Shown piece after piece: positions 1 through 8,130 of a DNA stretch of 64,000 bases (the first letter of the stretch is position 1; each line of letters opens with the position of its first letter). The notes beneath the pieces are model-generated. The model made no database searches. It saw nothing but the letters and a program-made list of their open reading frames with translations, and was not told the origin of the DNA. The translations under genes and the position numbers were made by a program. Source of the stretch: Idiomarina seosinensis (lineage in GTDB: Bacteria; Pseudomonadota; Gammaproteobacteria; Enterobacterales; Alteromonadaceae); NCBI RefSeq assembly GCF_003987275.1, contig NZ_PIQF01000001.1, forward strand, positions 124,001 to 188,000. The letters are read 5' to 3'.

Positions 1-1070
1 ACTTCTACTGTAAATGGGCTGACTTGCCATTTTTGTCGGTAAATTCCCTCGGCATCGACGAAGTTAGAAGGGTGGACCACTTTCAATTTATCGCCAACAT
101 TGACGCCATGTTGACGACCCAGGTTAAACTGCAGTTGGTTATCTTGTTGCCAGACGACGCGGCCACGAGTCGGCTCGCAGCGTAGCTGTTCGCGTACCCC
201 CGCGGCTAAATCTTCAAGCCCGGTCATTAAAGCGGCGCCAAATGGTTGGTTCCAAAACTCATTGGCAGCGACGTCCACAGACTCGTTGCGTTGGTAGGTC
301 CATGGTTGAATATCGTTAACCCGCGCGCGTGTCATTAATTCGCCACTGTTGGCATTCATCAAGTACAAGGTCAGTGCGTAATTACGCCGGTAGTCTGAAT
401 CCAATAAGCCCCAGCCGCGCTGTTGCTCTTCGACAGAAAGGTCGTTGAATAGGCCAAACAATACATATTGACTATCGTTGGCAAGACCAATCTCTCGTGA
501 CATTGAGCCCAGGTATTCGAGATTTAGTCGTTTTAACGCATCGTTAAGGCCGGCGTTACGAGACAGTGTGTGATTAACGTGAATACGTTCACTACGACTG
601 GAGATCTCTCGGGTGAAGCGGTTGGCTGCAACCTTACCTAACTCCCATATCTGACCAAATGCACCGTGTTCGCGGTTGCTGAGTTCAAATGGTACTACCG
701 AAATTGCTATTTTGTATTGGTCTTTATTACAGCTACTTTCACGATTCCAGATTTCTGCCTGAATCATAACAATTAAGCGGCCGCCACGAACCTCTTCGCG
801 AATGATATTCACTCGTTCCACATCACCACTCGCGGAAACTTGTGTCTGGTTGCTGCTAAGTACACCGTCGACAATAGACTGAACACTGGAAATTGAGCTT
901 CCGGTCATTAGTAATGCTTGCTGTAATGCATTTTGAATAGCTTGCTGGCGGGCCGCGTCGGTATCGTCGTTAACAATCCTGGCGCTGCCTTGTGCTTCAA
1001 CCACGCGCGCCTCGGCAACATTCATCACCAATACTAAAAGAGAAGAAATTAAAAAGACTTTCCAGTTCAT
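1..1070 (-). CDS. flgT: Flagellar assembly protein FlgT (partial, C-terminus beyond window)
   Basis: FlgT is a periplasmic protein of the H-ring that surrounds the LP-ring of sodium-driven polar flagella in Vibrio and relatives. The frame stays open from an ATG at 1070 down to the left edge, about 356 codons, so only the last few tens of residues should be missing. The N-terminus (MNWKVFLISSLLVLVMNVAE) is a signal peptide, followed by a VEAQGSARI stretch and an alanine/glutamine-rich helix typical of FlgT. Near the window edge the sequence reads GRQHGVNVGDKLKVV, matching the C-terminal beta domain of the family. It lies 81 bp downstream of flgP on the same strand, consistent with one operon. 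Family assignment is by remembered sequence pattern. Confidence 0.88.
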   Translation of the reverse strand, partial: MNWKVFLISSLLVLVMNVAEARVVEAQGSARIVNDDTDAARQQAIQNALQQALLMTGSSISSVQSIVDGVLSSNQTQVSASGDVERVNIIREEVRGGRLIVMIQAEIWNRESSCNKDQYKIAISVVPFELSNREHGAFGQIWELGKVAANRFTREISSRSERIHVNHTLSRNAGLNDALKRLNLEYLGSMSREIGLANDSQYVLFGLFNDLSVEEQQRGWGLLDSDYRRNYALTLYLMNANSGELMTRARVNDIQPWTYQRNESVDVAANEFWNQPFGAALMTGLEDLAAGVREQLRCEPTRGRVVWQQDNQLQFNLGRQHGVNVGDKLKVVHPSNFVDAEGIYRQKWQVSPFTVE

Positions 1071-1151
1071 AGCTTAACCTGTATCACCGTTTTTTGACGG
1101 CTCGCACACCTTGTACAAGCTATGCAGATTTAAGCAAAATCTATACCAGCA

Positions 1152-1631
1152 TTAGTAATAGATTACTCGTTTGATCTTTTGTTGACGGTTAGTGCTTTGA
1201 TAAATGTAATGTACTTTCTGAAAGTCGAGTCGCAGTTCGGTCGCATAATATTCGCCGACGGTATAGGTGCGTACGACTTCAGCACCACGAATAACGCCAT
1301 CAACAGAAGCCTGAAAAGTATCATTGGTTAGCGCCCAGTTTTCCACGGAACTGCCACCGGCGATACGTTGCCCATAGACTTGCTCAGCGAGTTCGCGGTA
1401 GGCCGCGAGTTTTGATGCACGCATGGCCGCGAGGTCTTTGTGCTGTTGATTGTCACCCTGTTGCTCGGCGATAGGTGCGTAACCAACAGCCGTTAATACC
1501 GGAAATTCGTCGGGTTTTTCGGTTTCCCACTCAACATGCTGCTGATCATAGGCTAAATCGTAATAGGCACTGCAGCCGGATAACAGCAGAGCCGAGCCTA
1601 TTAGAGCAAAAGTCGCGGCAAATTTTTTCAT
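1152..1631 (-). CDS. flgP: Flagellar outer-membrane lipoprotein FlgP (LPP20 family)
   Basis: FlgP is an outer-membrane lipoprotein of the flagellar H-ring or basal disc. The 159-residue product starts with a lipoprotein signal ending in LLLSGC, so Cys20 is the predicted lipidated residue. The middle (residues about 65-140), with the YRELAEQVYGQ and VDGVIRGAEVVRTY stretches, is the LPP20-type fold found in FlgP. It is directly upstream of flgT, the arrangement expected for H-ring genes. A sigma-28 promoter match lies about 50 bp upstream of the start, so late, FliA-dependent expression is inferred. Confidence 0.9.
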   Translation of the reverse strand: MKKFAATFALIGSALLLSGCSAYYDLAYDQQHVEWETEKPDEFPVLTAVGYAPIAEQQGDNQQHKDLAAMRASKLAAYRELAEQVYGQRIAGGSSVENWALTNDTFQASVDGVIRGAEVVRTYTVGEYYATELRLDFQKVHYIYQSTNRQQKIKRVIYY

Positions 1632-1680
1632 GACAACCTCTTTAACAGGAACTAATTGTCGACGTTTCTTATACCTGTAG

Positions 1681-1707
1681 TTAACGGCCGCGAAAGCTGA
1701 TTCTTTA
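1681..1707 (-). promoter_or_regulatory. Sigma-28 (FliA) promoter for flgP-flgT
   Basis: On the minus strand TAAAGAAT (1707-1700) is followed by 11 nt and then GCCGTTAA (1688-1681). The enterobacterial FliA consensus is TAAAGTTT-N11-GCCGATAA, so the -10 differs at one base and the -35 at two. The -35 element overlaps the last codons of the upstream lysR-type gene, which explains how flgP is expressed separately from it. Confidence 0.7.
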
Positions 1708-2571
1708 GTGATACTCTTGCAATAATTTGATCACAGTAGGGTGCTGGAATGGGCGCTTTAGTGTGATTGCGTAAAAGTCCTCAAACACGTTTGGCAGCTG
1801 CAGGTAACGCACCAGTTGCCCATTGCGTAATTCGTCTTTGACAACAACTTCGGGAATAACGGCAAGTGCGCCACTGTCACGGGCCAATAGCCGCAGCATC
1901 GCCATATCGTCAGCCTCGGCAACAATATTCGGACGCCAGTCGTATTCCGCACTTAACATATCAAAAGCGGAGCGCAGTGCGACATTTTCAGGGGGAAGCA
2001 CCCAAGACTGCTCTCGCAACTCTGGATCAGCCATATTATTGACACTAAGGCCGGGTCGGCCAATCACAGACACGGGTTGTCGAGCCAGCAACCGGCTCTG
2101 CCAAAGCTGTTTATCGCCACCGCGTACCTGACTATTGGTCAGGGCTACGTCAATTTGGTGGTTGCCCAGCTCATTAAACAGCTGATCGGGGGCCATAGAG
2201 TGCAGTCGATAGTGAGTTTTCTGCTGTTGTACCAAATCGCTAATAAAGGTTTCGACGAAGTTACGGGACATGGTCGACGCGTGGCCAATACGCACCGTGA
2301 TTGGCTGTTCAGTAGACCCTTGTTTAATTTGTTGGACCAGGTTTTCGCCTTCGGCAAAAATTCGGTCGGCGTGTTGCTTGGCCAAATAGCCCGCCTGTGT
2401 CAGCACCAGTTGGCGACCGCGACGTTCAAATAATGGGGTTCCCAGCCAATCTTCGAGTTGCTTAATTTGAGACGACAATGCGGACTGCGAGACATGCAGT
2501 TTCTGTGCTGTTTGGGTCAGGTGACCGGACTTAGCCACGTGCCAGAAGTAATTGAGATGTTTGTAATTCAT
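1705..2571 (-). CDS. LysR-family transcriptional regulator, NhaR-like, divergent from dabBA
   Basis: A 288-residue LysR-type regulator. The N-terminal winged helix-turn-helix (residues about 3-60) contains TQTAQKLHVSQSALSSQI and PLFERRGRQLVLT; the rest is a two-lobed effector-binding domain. The MNYKHLNYFWHVAKSGHL start resembles the NhaR branch. It is divergent from dabB with 95 bp between the starts, the usual layout for a LysR protein controlling its neighbour. Control of inorganic-carbon uptake is therefore an inference from position, by analogy with CbbR-type regulators beside carbon genes. The effector cannot be told from the sequence. Confidence 0.85.
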   Translation of the reverse strand: MNYKHLNYFWHVAKSGHLTQTAQKLHVSQSALSSQIKQLEDWLGTPLFERRGRQLVLTQAGYLAKQHADRIFAEGENLVQQIKQGSTEQPITVRIGHASTMSRNFVETFISDLVQQQKTHYRLHSMAPDQLFNELGNHQIDVALTNSQVRGGDKQLWQSRLLARQPVSVIGRPGLSVNNMADPELREQSWVLPPENVALRSAFDMLSAEYDWRPNIVAEADDMAMLRLLARDSGALAVIPEVVVKDELRNGQLVRYLQLPNVFEDFYAITLKRPFQHPTVIKLLQEYH

Positions 2572-2666
2572 TCTATTAAAAAGAACGTTCAGTTATTTAA
2601 TATCTATTTTACTTAACTTTAATGCTTGGTCAAACTTCGTTTATTAAAAATAACTCAAGGTGATGT

Positions 2667-3977
2667 ATGGCGGACTGGTTTTTACTGTCGGGAGTGCGAC
2701 CGGTTGTTTTATTATTGGTACTGATGCTGGCTTTCGTCGTTTTACGTTATTCATGGAGCAACTTTCGACTGGATCCGCGCCGTGGCCAGTTCATGACATA
2801 CTTAAGTTTGTGTATCACGGCGGTGGTTGTGCTGATCGTGACCAATCATATCCTGTTGTTCCTCGCTGCCTGGATTGCCATTAGCCTGTTACTTCACCAA
2901 TTATTGATGTTTTACCCACAACGCCCGCGGGCAGTTCTTGCGGCCCATAAGAAATTTATTCTGGCGCGCTTTTCAGAACTGTTTTTAGCAACAGCATTAG
3001 TACTTATTTACCTGCAAACGGAAACGCTGTTTATTGATCAGTCGATGGCTATTATAAGCCAGCAAGAGCGCGGTTGGTATCTCGAGTTTGCTGCACTAAG
3101 CCTGGTGATGGCTGCGTTAATCAAATGTGCACAATTACCGTTGCACGGTTGGTTGATCCAGGTAGTTGAGGCGCCAACGCCAGTGTCGGCTTTATTGCAC
3201 GCCGGAATCATCAACCTAGGTGGCTTTCTATTGCTAGTGACCACGCCAGTCTGGAGCGATAGTCAGCTTGCGGTTTGGTGGCTGTGCCTGGTCGCGGCAA
3301 TTTCCAGCTGTGTTGCTGCACTTATTATGACAACCCGAATTAGTATAAAAGTACGCTTGGCCTGGTCCACCAGCGCACAAATGGGCCTGATGTTAGTCGA
3401 GATTGGGCTTGGCTATTATGAATTAGCCTTGTTGCATTTAGTGGCTCATTCCATCTACAAAGCGCACGCCTTTTTATCGGTTAGCGAAGTGGCCTATATT
3501 AAGCAGCCGCAAGCGCGTTCCATTTTCCGCGTCGCGCTGGTTTTCATCGGTTTTCAGGCAATGACAATTGCCCTGGCACTGTTGGTTAGTGGTCAGCCTA
3601 AATGGGTGCCGTCGGCGTTGTTAGCAATGGCGCTCGCCTCGTTGTGGCTAAACTTAAGCCATTGGCGCGTACGCTTATGGATGAGTGGTGTTCTGCTTGT
3701 CGCTTATTTTGCGCTGTCGCTCACCGTTAAGTCGTTCTTCCTGGTGGCTCCGCAAATCGCAGCTCTGGAGTTGGTGGTGGCGGCTATTCTGAACATCTTT
3801 GCAGTGAGTTACTGGATTATTCATCACACCCCACAATATCGGCTCAGTCAACGTTGGTTTATCAGCCTAAACGCGGGTTTGTATCTGGACGAATGGTTAA
3901 CCCGTTTGGTTTTATGGCTGTGGCCAAGCCACCCGATCCGCTATTATCAAAAACGCAATAAGCAGGTAACCGCATGA
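2667..3977 (+). CDS. dabB: DabB, proton-conducting membrane subunit of the DAB inorganic carbon pump
   Basis: A 436-residue polytopic membrane protein of the NuoL/MrpA proton-translocating family (proton antiporter M domain). The segment with HGWLIQVVEAPTPVSALLHA and the later HLVAHSIYKAHAFLSVSEV is the conserved core, carrying the lysine and histidines used in proton transfer. At 436 residues it is much shorter than a NuoL subunit, as expected for DabB. It overlaps dabA by 4 bp (ATGA), so the two are translationally coupled. In characterised DAB systems DabB supplies the proton gradient that drives one-way CO2 hydration by DabA. The start is an ATG preceded by AAGGTGATGT. Confidence 0.88.
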   Translation: MADWFLLSGVRPVVLLLVLMLAFVVLRYSWSNFRLDPRRGQFMTYLSLCITAVVVLIVTNHILLFLAAWIAISLLLHQLLMFYPQRPRAVLAAHKKFILARFSELFLATALVLIYLQTETLFIDQSMAIISQQERGWYLEFAALSLVMAALIKCAQLPLHGWLIQVVEAPTPVSALLHAGIINLGGFLLLVTTPVWSDSQLAVWWLCLVAAISSCVAALIMTTRISIKVRLAWSTSAQMGLMLVEIGLGYYELALLHLVAHSIYKAHAFLSVSEVAYIKQPQARSIFRVALVFIGFQAMTIALALLVSGQPKWVPSALLAMALASLWLNLSHWRVRLWMSGVLLVAYFALSLTVKSFFLVAPQIAALELVVAAILNIFAVSYWIIHHTPQYRLSQRWFISLNAGLYLDEWLTRLVLWLWPSHPIRYYQKRNKQVTA

Positions 3978-6220
3978 TTGAATTAGCAAAAGTTGCGCAA
4001 AATGTGGCGTCAGAGGTTGCTCCGCAGTGGCCATTACCACAGTGGGTTGCAGTAAACCCATTTTGGGAGCAGCGGCAGCAACCGTTGGCACAGGTGGCCG
4101 CCGACTGGCAGTATAATTCGGGTACTAGTTTGCTAATGTCTGCTGAGTTCTATCAGCAGCAACGACAGCAGGGCAATATCGACCCGGCGCTTGTTACCAC
4201 AGCAATGGATGAGCACCTACAGCCTTTGTTAGCGGGAAAAAAAATGTCTCCACGCTGGGAGAACTTAACCCGATTAGTGGATAAATATCAGCAACGTCGC
4301 CGTAAAATGCGCTGGCACGATGAAGTGGTGTTTCAGATAAGCCAAAGCTGTGGCTTATTTATGCAGTTTCCGCAACGCTTCCAGCGGCACGGTAAAGACA
4401 CTTCCCTGTATCAGCACTGGTTAACGATTTCGCGCGCCGATCGCGGGATTGAAACGCTGATGGATGAGAGCGACCTGAATGAACTGTTTGCTGAATTGCC
4501 GGATACGCCGGAGGCTTTACTAGAGGCCTGTCGCTCGAGCTATCTAAGCTCTGCATCTGATCCAGCATTACGCTTTTATTGTCAGGCGTTGATCGCCGAT
4601 TTGCTCGGCTGGGCGTCGAGCCTTTCCTATCAGGATCGGCGACAGGGAAGCCGCTGGGTGTTCGAATTACTCTGTATACGCCTCGCCTGGGAGTACCTGG
4701 TGTGGCAATTAGCTGATAAGACCAACCGCAGTGTCTTTGCTAAATTGCAAAACGACTTTGCTACGCAGCTGGAATGCTGCCAACAGCGAGTCGATGAGCT
4801 TAAGCAACAGCAGCAGGTCTTATGGCAATGGCAGACCGCATACGAACAATCACAATTAGCAGTAATGCGTTTTGCGGCGCAACCCGCGCCCGCGAATAAA
4901 CCTGAAATTCAAGCGGTTTTTTGTATCGATGTTCGTTCAGAGCGATTTCGTCGAGCACTAGAAAACGTCGGTGAGAGTCACGGTTCAGCGGTGCAAACCA
5001 AAGGTTTTGCCGGGTTTTTCGGAGTGCCGGTGGCGCAGCAGGACAAAGACGGCAATCAGGTGCCTCATGTTCCGGGATTACTGCAACCCGGCTTTCATAT
5101 CAATAGTAAAAAAACGGACTCTCCCGGCAAAAGCCTATTGTCGCAACTGTTTAACAGTCCTACTTCGATGTTCAGTGGGATCGAAGCGCTAGGCCTGGTG
5201 AAACTTAAGGCGTTGCTAACAGGCGCGGATGGAGCGCTGGATAAAGCCTTTGATCCATCCACCATGACTATTCAATGCGGGCAGCAACAAGCTAACTTGC
5301 AACAACTCGCGGATGTTTGCCAACAGGCGTTAGCCGGTATGCAGTTTACTGACTTTGCTGAACAAGTCGTACTGGTCGGCCACGGGGCTAAACACACGAA
5401 TAATGCTCAGCGAGCCGGGCTGAATTGTGGTGCTTGTGGTGGCCAGACTGGCGCGTTAAGCGCCAGAGTGCTTTGTCACCTGTTAAATAGCTCAGAAATT
5501 AGAACTGAGTTATCAAAACGTGATATCGACATTCCGGCACAAACCCGCTTTTTCGCCGCTCTGCATGAGACAGTAACGGATGACATTGTCTGGCTTTCGG
5601 ATGATATTTCCGACTCCACCAAGGTGCTGTTTAGCCGCGCGTCACAACAACTTACCGAGACCAGTCAGGAGTCAGCAACAGAACGCAAGCGGCGCAGCAG
5701 TAATTGGGCCGAGCTGCGGCCCGAATGGGGGCTGGCAGACAATAGTCTGTTGTTCTTTGGTAATGCACGACGGTTGGCGAGCGATAACCCGGTAGGCAGA
5801 AGTTTTCTACATGACTACGACGCTAGTAACGATGATGACGCCAGCCTGTTAACGCAATTATTGTCCGCGCCGGGATTAGTTGCTAACTGGATAAACTGGC
5901 AGTACTACAGTTCGGTTACTGCGCCTCAACGTTTGGGTAGTGGCAATAAACTGCTGCATAACCGGGTTTGTAATGATATTGGCGTATTTGAAGGTAACGG
6001 CGGTGACTTGCAAATAGGTTTGGCCTGGCAGTCCGTGCATAACGGCGAACAATTGATGCACAGACCGGTTCGTTTACAAGTGGTTATAGAGGCCAGCGAA
6101 GACGCTATTAATAAGGCTTTAAACCAAGCCGAAGATTTTAACCAGCTGTACAAGAATCGCTGGATTAATGTTCTACGTTTAGATGAAAGAGGTGAGCTAT
6201 GCCCGTTAAACAATCACTAA
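3974..6220 (+). CDS. dabA: DabA, carbonic-anhydrase-like subunit of the DAB inorganic carbon pump (UPF0753/DUF2309)
   Basis: A 748-residue cytoplasmic subunit of the DUF2309 family. DabA is a beta-carbonic-anhydrase-like zinc protein that, with DabB, traps CO2 as bicarbonate in the cell. The expected zinc ligands are visible: Cys317 and Asp319 in AVFCIDVRSERF, His470 in LVGHGAKH, and Cys485 in GLNCGACGG. The His-Cys spacing of 15 equals that in the studied Halothiobacillus protein. The N-terminal PQWPLPQWVAVNPFW is also typical. There are no RuBisCO or carboxysome genes nearby, so in this presumed heterotroph the likely role is bicarbonate supply for anaplerotic carboxylation; that is inference. 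Confidence 0.92.
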   Translation: MIELAKVAQNVASEVAPQWPLPQWVAVNPFWEQRQQPLAQVAADWQYNSGTSLLMSAEFYQQQRQQGNIDPALVTTAMDEHLQPLLAGKKMSPRWENLTRLVDKYQQRRRKMRWHDEVVFQISQSCGLFMQFPQRFQRHGKDTSLYQHWLTISRADRGIETLMDESDLNELFAELPDTPEALLEACRSSYLSSASDPALRFYCQALIADLLGWASSLSYQDRRQGSRWVFELLCIRLAWEYLVWQLADKTNRSVFAKLQNDFATQLECCQQRVDELKQQQQVLWQWQTAYEQSQLAVMRFAAQPAPANKPEIQAVFCIDVRSERFRRALENVGESHGSAVQTKGFAGFFGVPVAQQDKDGNQVPHVPGLLQPGFHINSKKTDSPGKSLLSQLFNSPTSMFSGIEALGLVKLKALLTGADGALDKAFDPSTMTIQCGQQQANLQQLADVCQQALAGMQFTDFAEQVVLVGHGAKHTNNAQRAGLNCGACGGQTGALSARVLCHLLNSSEIRTELSKRDIDIPAQTRFFAALHETVTDDIVWLSDDISDSTKVLFSRASQQLTETSQESATERKRRSSNWAELRPEWGLADNSLLFFGNARRLASDNPVGRSFLHDYDASNDDDASLLTQLLSAPGLVANWINWQYYSSVTAPQRLGSGNKLLHNRVCNDIGVFEGNGGDLQIGLAWQSVHNGEQLMHRPVRLQVVIEASEDAINKALNQAEDFNQLYKNRWINVLRLDERGELCPLNNH

Positions 6221-6432
6221 CAGCGACGTCAGCGAAGCCTATCGTTAAAACCTGCTATCTGTTTCGGGATTTGTACGACTGTGTACGCACCAGACCTTTC
6301 AACAAACCGTTTGATTTAATCCATGCGGATGGCAGCGTTGACACTGGGCTTAATTCGGAGCAAGAAATGAAAGATTGTTTGTGGCAACGGAATAATCCGT
6401 TCTTACATAAGCCGGTGACGTTTCGTTGTTAG
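6199..6432 (+). CDS. Small cysteine-containing protein of unknown function, end of dab operon
   Basis: A 77-residue reading frame that starts inside the last codons of dabA (22-bp overlap) behind AGAGGTGAGCT, a good ribosome binding site. It ends four bases into the convergent flgN gene. It has no signal peptide or membrane segment, and four cysteines at residues 19, 28, 60 and 77. I do not recognise the family. Its tight coupling to dabA and the ribosome binding site favour a real gene, perhaps an accessory of the DAB pump, but this is inference. It does not look like the PII-like proteins seen beside some bicarbonate transporters. Confidence 0.55.
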   Translation: MPVKQSLTATSAKPIVKTCYLFRDLYDCVRTRPFNKPFDLIHADGSVDTGLNSEQEMKDCLWQRNNPFLHKPVTFRC

Positions 6433-6827
6433 CGAATTTTGCCTTTTGCATTGTAGGTCAGGCTGTCTTTTTTGGCGTTGGAAAGGATAGCCTGCTTGAG
6501 TTGCTCAATACTGTTCAAAGTTGATTGAACTACACGTTCATTAACGGCGCTTTGCTGTTGCACTTCGACTAACTGCTGCTTAACCAGAGACACTTGCTCG
6601 GCTAGCTCCGGGTCGTCTTGTAATAGCTTATTATCAGGATGTTCGCGCAGTTGAGCATCCAGCTCACTGACTGTTGTTAAGTACTGAGCTTTCTGCTGCG
6701 CGAGTTCGGCGACACGGCTGTGGTGGCGTTCTACAATAGCTTGTAGTTCTTGCTGTTGAGACACAGCAAAGGCATCTAGCGAGTCTGCCAGCTGCTGTAA
6801 AAGCTCGTTAACCGTTGCTGCCGCCAT
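6429..6827 (-). CDS. flgN: FlgN, export chaperone for hook-filament junction proteins
   Basis: A 132-residue, almost wholly helical protein rich in Gln, Glu and Leu, the FlgN family size and composition. FlgN binds the C-termini of FlgK and FlgL in the cytoplasm and guides them to the flagellar export gate. It starts 3 bp after flgM, the usual flgM-flgN pair, and shares its sigma-28 promoter. Its stop overlaps by 4 bp the stop of the small gene converging from the left. Confidence 0.85.
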   Translation of the reverse strand: MAAATVNELLQQLADSLDAFAVSQQQELQAIVERHHSRVAELAQQKAQYLTTVSELDAQLREHPDNKLLQDDPELAEQVSLVKQQLVEVQQQSAVNERVVQSTLNSIEQLKQAILSNAKKDSLTYNAKGKIR

Positions 6828-6830
6828 TAT

Positions 6831-7160
6831 TTATTCGTCAGATCCTATCTGGCCACCAAAAAGGTCACCTTCAAATTGAGCAAGTTTGGACGCCAGCCGG
6901 TCGACATCGACAGAATATGAGCCGTTTTCAATTTGTGTTTTTATCCGATCAACTTTACTTTGATCAATGCCGCTGCTGCTCATCGCTTTTTCTTGTAAGC
7001 TATTTAGCTGCTGCGCTTCAGATGTTAACGACACAGAGTCACCGCCGCCTTTCTGAGCAGGGGCTGGACTGCTGTTATTTTGGCCTTGTTCTACCTGACG
7101 ACTGTTTTTAGTGTCGATATTGGTATTTTTCAGGCCTGTATTATTGACATTAATTGGCAT
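6831..7160 (-). CDS. flgM: FlgM, anti-sigma-28 factor
   Basis: A 109-residue protein with the FlgM layout: a low-complexity, disordered N-terminal half (Asn/Gln/Ser rich) and a C-terminal region of short helices (residues about 65-100, with VDRIKTQIENGSYSVD and LASKLAQFE) that binds FliA. FlgM keeps FliA inactive until the hook is finished and FlgM is secreted. The gene has its own FliA promoter, giving negative feedback, and is the first gene of flgMN. Confidence 0.92.
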   Translation of the reverse strand: MPINVNNTGLKNTNIDTKNSRQVEQGQNNSSPAPAQKGGGDSVSLTSEAQQLNSLQEKAMSSSGIDQSKVDRIKTQIENGSYSVDVDRLASKLAQFEGDLFGGQIGSDE

Positions 7161-7196
7161 ATTTTTTTGCCTCGCTAGATAGAAGATCTCGTGCCC

Positions 7197-7223
7197 TTAT
7201 CGGCGCCATTAGCAAAAGCTTTA
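7197..7223 (-). promoter_or_regulatory. Sigma-28 (FliA) promoter for flgM-flgN
   Basis: On the minus strand TAAAGCTT (7223-7216) is followed by 11 nt and GCCGATAA (7204-7197), a perfect -10 and a 6/8 -35. It lies in the 83-bp gap between flgA and flgM, 37 bp upstream of the flgM start. Confidence 0.85.
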
Positions 7224-7243
7224 GCTTTTTTTTAATGATCGAG

Positions 7244-7957
7244 TTAAAGCTGCACGGTAACTTCGTTGAGTCCGGTGACTATCGCTTCTAATGCTTTGTT
7301 AGAGCGAATATTTTCTACTGTTACAGATTCGCCTTTAAGGCCATCTGCCAGTGCTTTACCGACGGCCGTTATGCGTAACGATTTATTTTTAGCCACTATT
7401 GTAACCTTTTCACCGGAACAAACAAGGCAGGTGTCGCTAGCCTGGATAGGCTGACCACTGCGAACACGCTTTTTAACGCGGGCTCCGACGAGCAGCTGTT
7501 GGTCGGTAAAAACGTTGGATCGGATACGATTGATATCGACTTCGGTTTCGGTTAAATCGGACTCGCTGATTAAATGTCCGGGAGACATTGGTACGACAGC
7601 TGTAATAACCGGTTTATATCGGTATATTCTTACCGGCACATAGGTCCGCCAATGCTGCTCGGCGCTGCACTGTATTTCTACTGTGGTATAGCTGTCTAAG
7701 CCTGAGTTTGAGGCAAAACTGACCTCAGGCGTTTGCTGACACACTTTGTCGACCATGCGTGGGTCCAAATTATTAGCAACCACCTCGGTACGGCCGTTCT
7801 CCGGAGCCACCACTTGTGTTGCAACAAAGTCATGGGCTAGCTGCTGTAGTGCTTTATGATCGTATCGTGTTGATGCGTTTGTGGTTTGGTTAGCAAACGC
7901 TGACGAATGAACTAAGATCAAAAACAAACTGATTAATGAACTAATGCGTATTATCAT
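7244..7957 (-). CDS. flgA: FlgA, P-ring assembly chaperone
   Basis: A 237-residue periplasmic protein with a signal peptide ending near SSAFA (residue 23). The C-terminal two thirds form the SAF/ChapFlgA region, seen in VRIYRYKPVITAV, GHLISESDLTETEVD and the family hallmark RSGQPIQASDTCLV. FlgA helps FlgI polymerise into the P-ring around the rod. It is upstream of flgMN on the same strand but has its own sigma-54 site, so it can be made earlier than the FliA-dependent flgMN. Confidence 0.93.
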   Translation of the reverse strand: MIIRISSLISLFLILVHSSAFANQTTNASTRYDHKALQQLAHDFVATQVVAPENGRTEVVANNLDPRMVDKVCQQTPEVSFASNSGLDSYTTVEIQCSAEQHWRTYVPVRIYRYKPVITAVVPMSPGHLISESDLTETEVDINRIRSNVFTDQQLLVGARVKKRVRSGQPIQASDTCLVCSGEKVTIVAKNKSLRITAVGKALADGLKGESVTVENIRSNKALEAIVTGLNEVTVQL

Positions 7958-7970
7958 AGTGTAATTCCAC

Positions 7971-7997
7971 TAAGGTTTTATGGTCTTCCGCCGACAT
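7971..7997 (+). promoter_or_regulatory. Sigma-28 (FliA) promoter for cheV-cheR
   Basis: TAAGGTTT (7971-7978), 11 nt, then GCCGACAT (7990-7997): one mismatch in the -35 and two in the -10 relative to the FliA consensus, with exact spacing. It lies in the divergent flgA-cheV region about 130 bp before cheV. Confidence 0.6.
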
Positions 7998-8074
7998 AAT
8001 CTTCAGTGCAAATGACGGTGAAACGTCAAAAGTTTGTCAGTGACGTGTCGGCGCAACGAATCTAATAGAGTTTA

Positions 8075-8090
8075 AGCAAAGACTATGCCA
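8075..8090 (-). promoter_or_regulatory. Sigma-54 promoter for flgA
   Basis: On the minus strand TGGCATAGTCTTTGCT spans 8090-8075, with the invariant GG (8089-8088) and GC (8077-8076) ten bases apart, matching TGGCACG-N4-TTGCW except for two bases. It lies about 118 bp upstream of flgA. Confidence 0.65.
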
Positions 8091-8130
8091 GCCAAGATAG
8101 TAATGTGGCATATCGAAGAAAGGAGCAAAC

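Noticed and set aside
8028-8056. A second FliA-like site before cheV (AAAAGTTT-N11-GTCGGCGC)
   Set aside because: The -10 half matches poorly; the site at 7971-7997 is better in both halves.
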